Source of the DNA: Melioribacteraceae bacterium
GTDB taxonomy: Bacteria; Bacteroidota; Ignavibacteria; Ignavibacteriales; Melioribacteraceae
Direction: 5' to 3'
Length of the DNA stretch: 10,431 nucleotides
Assembly (NCBI GenBank): GCA_015486905.1
Contig: WFQV01000165.1
Location: 1 to 10,431, forward strand
Position 1 is the stretch's first letter, and every line of letters begins with the position of its first letter. The notes beneath the pieces are model-generated. The model was not told the origin of the DNA. It did no database searches and worked only from the letters and a program-made list of their open reading frames with translations. Shown here piece by piece: positions 5,882 to 10,431 of the stretch. A program made the position numbers and the translations under genes.

Positions 5882-7375
5882 ATGATTCGTCAATTTGAAA
5901 CCATACGTGAAAAGCCCACGTGCAACTGCGGTGTTTTCGGAATTATCGGAGATGAAAAGGCAGCGTACAAAACATTCTTAGGACTACACGCGCTTCAGCA
6001 TAGGGGACAGGAAGCTGCGGGAATAATAACTCATTCGTTAAATTCAAAAGGCAAAGATAAATTCAATATTTTTAAAGGCAAAGGATTAGTTACCGAAGTT
6101 TTTAATTCTACGGAAGTGTTCGATTTAAAACTCCCCGGAAATATGGCGATAGGTCACAACAGATATTCAACTTCGGGCTCTGCGGCAAAGACGAAAAACA
6201 TTCAGCCTTTTGCAGTAACATACAGAATGGGAAATCTTTCCCTTGCCCACAATGGAAACTTGACAAATGCTAAGGAAATCCGTGAGAGATTGATTGAAGA
6301 AGGAGCTATTTTTCAAACTACGTCTGACACCGAAGTAATTTTACACTTAATTGCACGTTCCAAACTAAATGACCAAGTGGAACAGATAAAAGAAGCATTG
6401 CAACAAATTGAAGGTGCTTACAGCCTTGTTTTAATGACCGACGATAAGATAATCGGTGCTCGTGACCCGCACGGTTTCAGACCATTGGTGTTAGGAAAAT
6501 TAAACGGCAGCTGGATAATTGCTTCGGAAACGGTTGCATTCGACATTAACAAAGCTGAATACATCCGTGACGTTCAACCCGGAGAAATAATTGTTATTCC
6601 TAAATCCGCAAAGACGGAAGATGAAATTAAGTCATTTAAAATATTTGAAGAAGAAATCACGCCTAAGCATTGTATTTTTGAATTCATTTATTTTTCAAGA
6701 CCGGACGGTAAAATTTTCGGAAGTAATGTGGACAAAATAAGGAGAAAATTAGGGAAAATTTTAGCTAAGCATCATCCGGTTGAAGACCCTGACGGTGAGA
6801 AAGTTATTGTGATAAGTGTCCCCGATAGCTCCAATACCGCCGCGATAGGTTACCAAAATCAACTTGAAAAACAAAATATTCCTTCAAAACTTGAAATCGG
6901 CTTGATTCGCAGCCATTACATTGGAAGGACATTCATCTTGCCGGAACAATTGAAAAGAGAACTCGGAGTAAGAATTAAATTTAATACTGTCAAAGGTGTT
7001 TTGGAAAATAGAACAATTGTTCTCGTGGACGATTCAATTGTAAGAGGTACAACAGCTAAACAACTTGTTAAAATAATTCGTGAATCCAACCCAAAATCAA
7101 TTCATATTAGAATTTCTTCACCGCCGATTTCTTTTCCTTGCTATTACGGGATGGATTTCCCTTCAAAAGAAGAACTTTTTACCAATAAATTCAACGGTGA
7201 TTTGGAAAAAATGCGGCAATATTTGGAAGTGGATAGCTTGGAATATCTTACTGAAAGTGAACTTTTGGAATCAATGGTTGACCATGCTCCGGATAATTTT
7301 TGCACCGCTTGCTTTACAGGGAAATACCCTGTGCCCGTAAATAATAACTTTGACAAAAATGAATACGATATTTAA
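5882..7375 (+). CDS. purF: Amidophosphoribosyltransferase (glutamine PRPP amidotransferase)
   Basis: PurF makes 5-phosphoribosylamine from PRPP and glutamine, the first committed step of de novo purine synthesis, in the cytosol. It has 497 residues, slightly longer than the B. subtilis enzyme. The N-terminal Ntn glutaminase domain has CGVFGI with predicted nucleophile Cys16, preceded by a 15-residue stretch that should be removed as a propeptide. Further family motifs are HRGQEAAGI, GHNRYSTSGS, HNGNLTN and DPHGFRPL. The phosphoribosyltransferase half has the PRPP loop VLVDDSIVRGTT (Asp383-Asp384). Cys264, Cys420, Cys474 and Cys477 match the four ligands of the [4Fe-4S] cluster in B. subtilis-type PurF, so I infer the oxygen-sensitive cluster form. 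Only ATG 5882 is usable, as an in-frame TAG lies at 5861; there is no Shine-Dalgarno. The 3' end overlaps the protease gene by 17 nt. No other purine gene is in the window. Confidence 0.97.
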   Translation: MIRQFETIREKPTCNCGVFGIIGDEKAAYKTFLGLHALQHRGQEAAGIITHSLNSKGKDKFNIFKGKGLVTEVFNSTEVFDLKLPGNMAIGHNRYSTSGSAAKTKNIQPFAVTYRMGNLSLAHNGNLTNAKEIRERLIEEGAIFQTTSDTEVILHLIARSKLNDQVEQIKEALQQIEGAYSLVLMTDDKIIGARDPHGFRPLVLGKLNGSWIIASETVAFDINKAEYIRDVQPGEIIVIPKSAKTEDEIKSFKIFEEEITPKHCIFEFIYFSRPDGKIFGSNVDKIRRKLGKILAKHHPVEDPDGEKVIVISVPDSSNTAAIGYQNQLEKQNIPSKLEIGLIRSHYIGRTFILPEQLKRELGVRIKFNTVKGVLENRTIVLVDDSIVRGTTAKQLVKIIRESNPKSIHIRISSPPISFPCYYGMDFPSKEELFTNKFNGDLEKMRQYLEVDSLEYLTESELLESMVDHAPDNFCTACFTGKYPVPVNNNFDKNEYDI

Positions 7376-10300
7376 AATTTTAACTCTTACTTTGGTTTTG
7401 TCACTTCCTTATTTTTCCTTTGGCAGAATTAAAATTATAGTTAAATTCAAAGAGAGCAATAATAGCGTAGAAAGAGTATTTGATACCGATAGTTATCTTA
7501 AGAATTTACAATTAGTTAATTTGGATTATCTAAATGAAATAATAGGAAGAAATTACAGAAAAATACTTGCGAAAAATCTTTCGGAAGCTAATAATATTAT
7601 TTCTATTTTAAAAAATGACCCCAATGTAATTTCCGCTTACGTAGAACCGAAATTGAAAATTGATTTTATTCCGAATGACAGTTTATTTAAGGAACAATGG
7701 GCATTAAAATTAATAAATGCTCCCCAAGCGTGGAACATTACAAAAGGGAAAAAAGAAATTAAAATAGGGCTTATTGACACCGGTGTTAAATTAAGTCACG
7801 AGGATTTAATAGGACAATTAGCCGTTAACCCAGCCGAAGATTTAAATGGTAACGGAATATTCGATTCTGCTGATATTGACAACAAAGATAATGACGGCAA
7901 CGGATTTGTTGACGACGTTATTGGCTGGAATTTTGTAAATAAAAAATGGTCAAATTTACCAAACGACGATAATGGTCATGGGACATTTATAGCCGGAATT
8001 TTAGTCGGAAAGCAAAATAATAAAATTGGAATTTCCGGTGTTGCTCCTGAATGTAAAATATTAGATTTAAAGGCTTTTGATTCAAACGGATACGGAGATG
8101 AAGAAGACGTTGCAAGTGCAATTTTTTACGCTGTTAGTCAGGGAGTTAAAGTAATCAATATGAGTTTCGGTGATACTTTGTACTCTGTATTGTTAAAAGA
8201 CGCAATAAAATTTGCTTACGATAATAATGTGGTTTTAATTGCAAGCTCGGGAAATACAGGCACTAACGTTTTACATTATCCTTCGTCTTTTAGCGAAACA
8301 ATCAGTGTGGGAGCAGTTAATCAATATTCAGCCGTTGCCTCTTTTTCGAGCTACGGTTCTAATTTGGATTTGGTTGCTCCCGGTGTGTCCATATTAACGA
8401 CAAGTAAAGACGGGGACTACAAAAGAATAAGCGGGACTTCGGCATCAGCTCCTTTTGTGAGTGCTACGGCTGCATTGATTTTAACAGAAAATTCCGAGTT
8501 TTCTAATGAAGAAATTAAGCAAATCTTAAAAAGTAGTACTAAAGATATTGCCGAACCCGGTTGGGATGAAAAATCGGGTGCGGGATTGTTAAATACATTT
8601 TCCGCACTTTCAATTAGCATCCCGACAATCGTTAAATTTGATTCTCCTACTCAAGATCAAGGTTTTTCTCGAGATACAATTCCCGTTGAAGCAACAATCA
8701 TTGACCCGGATTTTGAAAAATATTCTTTGTTCTTAGGCATGGGAGCAAATCCGGAAAAATGGAGCAAACTAAAAGAATCAACAGACCCGGTTTTTAAAGG
8801 TAAAATTTTTGCTATTTTAATGAAGGGAAAGAAAGATTCAATTTATACTTTGATGTTAGAAATAAATAAAAAATCAGGCAGAAAGATAGAAGAAAGAGTA
8901 AATTTCTTCTACGATGTTTCTCCACCTAAAATAATAGCAAACGAACCGGTTCAAGCTCTTTTGGGAGAAAAATCGACTGTTTTTGCCGAATTAAGAACCG
9001 ACGATAAAACTTCAGCTTATTTACATTTTAAGACTCAAAGTGAACCTACTTTCCACACAATTTCTTTGGATGGCTTTAATCAAGGGATTAAAAATGTAAG
9101 GAACTATCATTGGGGAATAGTACCAACGGAACAAATATTATCAAATACAACTTATGATGTTTATTTAACTGTAAAGAATATGTCTGGATTAAATTCGAGC
9201 TTTAAGGATTCTCATAGACCTTTTTATGTTAATATTAATGAAAAATTCGCAATCAAAAATAATTACAACTTTTATGCTTCATTACCTGATGGTAATATTT
9301 TTAAAGATGTTCTCATAGGGCAAAATTCAAAGAAATATATTTTATTTAAGTGTAATAATACCGGCAAAGATTTTTGGTACAAAATTTTAGAATATCAAAA
9401 CGGAAATTTTGTTGCGATAGACTCCATTAAAAACATTATTCCTCTTTATGCCGGCAAATACGGAGCAGATTCCTCCCTTATTATAGTGGGTAAGTATCAG
9501 AGAACAGGATTTGTTTTGGAGCAAGTTGATGCTTCGACAATGAAATTTGAGGTTAAATTCGCCGATTCTTCAGGTAATTTTTTCCCTGTTTTGGTTAATG
9601 ATTTAAATAATGACGGGACAAAGGAAATTATTTGCAATCAAAATGATGAAAAATACTTAATTTACACATTAGGTAATGACTTAATTCCCAGATTTAGAAA
9701 AGAGTTATTAATTGATGATAATAAAGATAATTACAGCAATAAATCTAAAGTAAATAATAATATTGCTGTTTCAAAAATCGGTAGCAAAACAAAACTTTGG
9801 ATTCTCTCTCCCGAGGGAAATCTTATTTGTTACAATGTGGAGAAGAATTTTACTTTTACAAATAAAGTTAGTTATGATTTGAAGTTAAATGTCAATTTTT
9901 CGAATTCATTATCCGTAACTAACGGAGCAGATAGCACATCTACTGTTGTTGCCTGTTTCTTGAATTCAAAAAATTCTGCTCCTTATCATTATTTGAGCGT
10001 TATGAATTTTAAAAACGGGAATGTCACTAAAATTTACGAGGATTTATTTTTAGACGATAATAATGAAAACGGTATTTTTAAAAGCGATAATTCCAAAATT
10101 ACTTTCGCAAGTGCTTTGCCAAATCAAAATGCAAAAACACTTTTTATTAATGTCGGTAATTACTTTTACATTCTTGACTTAAGTTCAAGAAAATATATTT
10201 ATTTTAACAATTTTTCTAATAATCTTGACTTCTTTGCCGGAAATTTCACGAATGAAGATGAGCAACTAATTGCTTTTAAAAAAGACAAATCAACAAGATT

Positions 10301-10431
10301 TTTTTCATTCGAGAAACTTTCATCGGCAACAGCTCCATTTCCATTAAATGCTTATGAAACATCGGACGAAAAAATTTATTTGAGTTGGGAAGGGGAGGGG
10401 AGCAAGTATTACATCTGTCTCTTATACACAT
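7359..10431 (+). CDS. Secreted subtilisin-like serine protease (S8), 3' truncated
   Basis: The open frame runs off the window: 1024 codons are visible and about 1018 are genuine, because the last 17 bases are adapter. Residues 1-22 form a signal peptide (Lys6, then a Leu/Val-rich core ending SFG). A propeptide-like region (about 23-105) leads into the conserved PNDSLFKEQWAL. The S8 domain (about 110-410) carries Asp140 (LIDTG), His207 (NGHGT), oxyanion Asn299 (SSGNTG) and catalytic Ser361 (GTSASAP). It has an acidic Asp/Asn/Gly-rich insertion at about 159-184 that resembles calcium-binding loops. The long C-terminal part contains an FG-GAP/VCBS-like segment (NDLNNDGTKEI, about 747) and what looks like the start of a fibronectin-III domain near 990. 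A type IX sorting domain beyond the edge is plausible but unseen. ATG 7359 is preferred because it alone supplies the signal peptide; it lies inside the end of purF, without a Shine-Dalgarno. Substrate unknown. Confidence 0.93.
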   Translation, partial: MNTIFKILTLTLVLSLPYFSFGRIKIIVKFKESNNSVERVFDTDSYLKNLQLVNLDYLNEIIGRNYRKILAKNLSEANNIISILKNDPNVISAYVEPKLKIDFIPNDSLFKEQWALKLINAPQAWNITKGKKEIKIGLIDTGVKLSHEDLIGQLAVNPAEDLNGNGIFDSADIDNKDNDGNGFVDDVIGWNFVNKKWSNLPNDDNGHGTFIAGILVGKQNNKIGISGVAPECKILDLKAFDSNGYGDEEDVASAIFYAVSQGVKVINMSFGDTLYSVLLKDAIKFAYDNNVVLIASSGNTGTNVLHYPSSFSETISVGAVNQYSAVASFSSYGSNLDLVAPGVSILTTSKDGDYKRISGTSASAPFVSATAALILTENSEFSNEEIKQILKSSTKDIAEPGWDEKSGAGLLNTFSALSISIPTIVKFDSPTQDQGFSRDTIPVEATIIDPDFEKYSLFLGMGANPEKWSKLKESTDPVFKGKIFAILMKGKKDSIYTLMLEINKKSGRKIEERVNFFYDVSPPKIIANEPVQALLGEKSTVFAELRTDDKTSAYLHFKTQSEPTFHTISLDGFNQGIKNVRNYHWGIVPTEQILSNTTYDVYLTVKNMSGLNSSFKDSHRPFYVNINEKFAIKNNYNFYASLPDGNIFKDVLIGQNSKKYILFKCNNTGKDFWYKILEYQNGNFVAIDSIKNIIPLYAGKYGADSSLIIVGKYQRTGFVLEQVDASTMKFEVKFADSSGNFFPVLVNDLNNDGTKEIICNQNDEKYLIYTLGNDLIPRFRKELLIDDNKDNYSNKSKVNNNIAVSKIGSKTKLWILSPEGNLICYNVEKNFTFTNKVSYDLKLNVNFSNSLSVTNGADSTSTVVACFLNSKNSAPYHYLSVMNFKNGNVTKIYEDLFLDDNNENGIFKSDNSKITFASALPNQNAKTLFINVGNYFYILDLSSRKYIYFNNFSNNLDFFAGNFTNEDEQLIAFKKDKSTRFFSFEKLSSATAPFPLNAYETSDEKIYLSWEGEGSKYYICLLYT
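10415..10431. other. Residual Tn5/Nextera transposon-end adapter (artefact)
   Basis: The final 17 bases, CTGTCTCTTATACACAT, are identical to the first 17 of the 19-bp Tn5 mosaic end used in tagmentation libraries, and they stop exactly at the contig end. This is untrimmed adapter, not genomic sequence. It adds the false residues CLLYT (and one base of the preceding Ile codon) to the protease frame. Confidence 0.96.

Noticed and set aside
5668..5898. Hydrophobic 76-residue + strand open frame before purF
   Set aside because: It begins with GTG inside the heptanucleotide array, its hydrophobicity follows from T-rich sequence, and it overlaps the secure purF start. A small membrane protein cannot be excluded but has no positive support.
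7080..7356. Alternative-frame ORFs (+ and -) within the end of purF
   Set aside because: The region encodes the PRPP-binding end and cluster cysteines of PurF; the other frames show no family features.
8417..8620. - strand open frame of 67 codons inside the protease
   Set aside because: It is antisense to the GTSASAP catalytic serine region of the subtilase, so it is a shadow.

Overview
The window is AT-rich (about one third G+C by eye) and all real genes lie on the + strand. It looks like a short-read assembly contig from the Bacteroidota/Chlorobiota/Ignavibacteriota assemblage. Supporting this: most genes lack a clear Shine-Dalgarno sequence, the histidine kinase carries a HEINTPMQYIGDN-type H-box, a secreted subtilase has a long C-terminal extension, and the only large intergenic gap is filled with short palindromic and tandem repeats of the kind common in that group. 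The phylum call is an inference.

Region 1 (1-4928) is a tightly packed signalling operon. A possible gene tail (1-72) is followed by a soluble PAS-PAS-GAF-PAS histidine kinase (65-2593), a receiver-HDOD response regulator (2593-3768, 1-nt overlap) and a receiver plus HD-GYP-like response regulator (3771-4928, 2-nt gap). Both regulators keep all receiver residues needed for phosphorylation, and neither has a DNA-binding domain. The HD-GYP-like domain has lost its metal ligands, whereas the HDOD domain keeps most of the HD-superfamily histidines. The likely logic is one cytosolic kinase driving two protein- or nucleotide-level output modules.

Region 2 (4929-5881) has no credible gene. It is a patchwork of a dispersed-repeat fragment, a 94-bp palindromic element, a hairpin cluster with two competing stems, CATCC-rich tandem repeats around a GC-rich island, and two heptanucleotide arrays. 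The short open frames here are by-products of the repeats.

Region 3 (5882-10431) holds purF, encoding a processed, Fe-S-type amidophosphoribosyltransferase for purine synthesis. A secreted subtilisin-like protease (S8) overlaps it by 17 nt and runs off the window.

Two artefact warnings apply. The last 17 bases (10415-10431) are exactly the start of the Tn5/Nextera mosaic-end adapter, so the protease's last residues are not genuine. A near-copy of the same 19-bp sequence in the opposite orientation lies at 61-78, exactly at the proposed start of the kinase gene. The kinase N-terminus and the first 60 bases should therefore be treated with caution. No tRNA, rRNA, CRISPR or transposase gene was seen.
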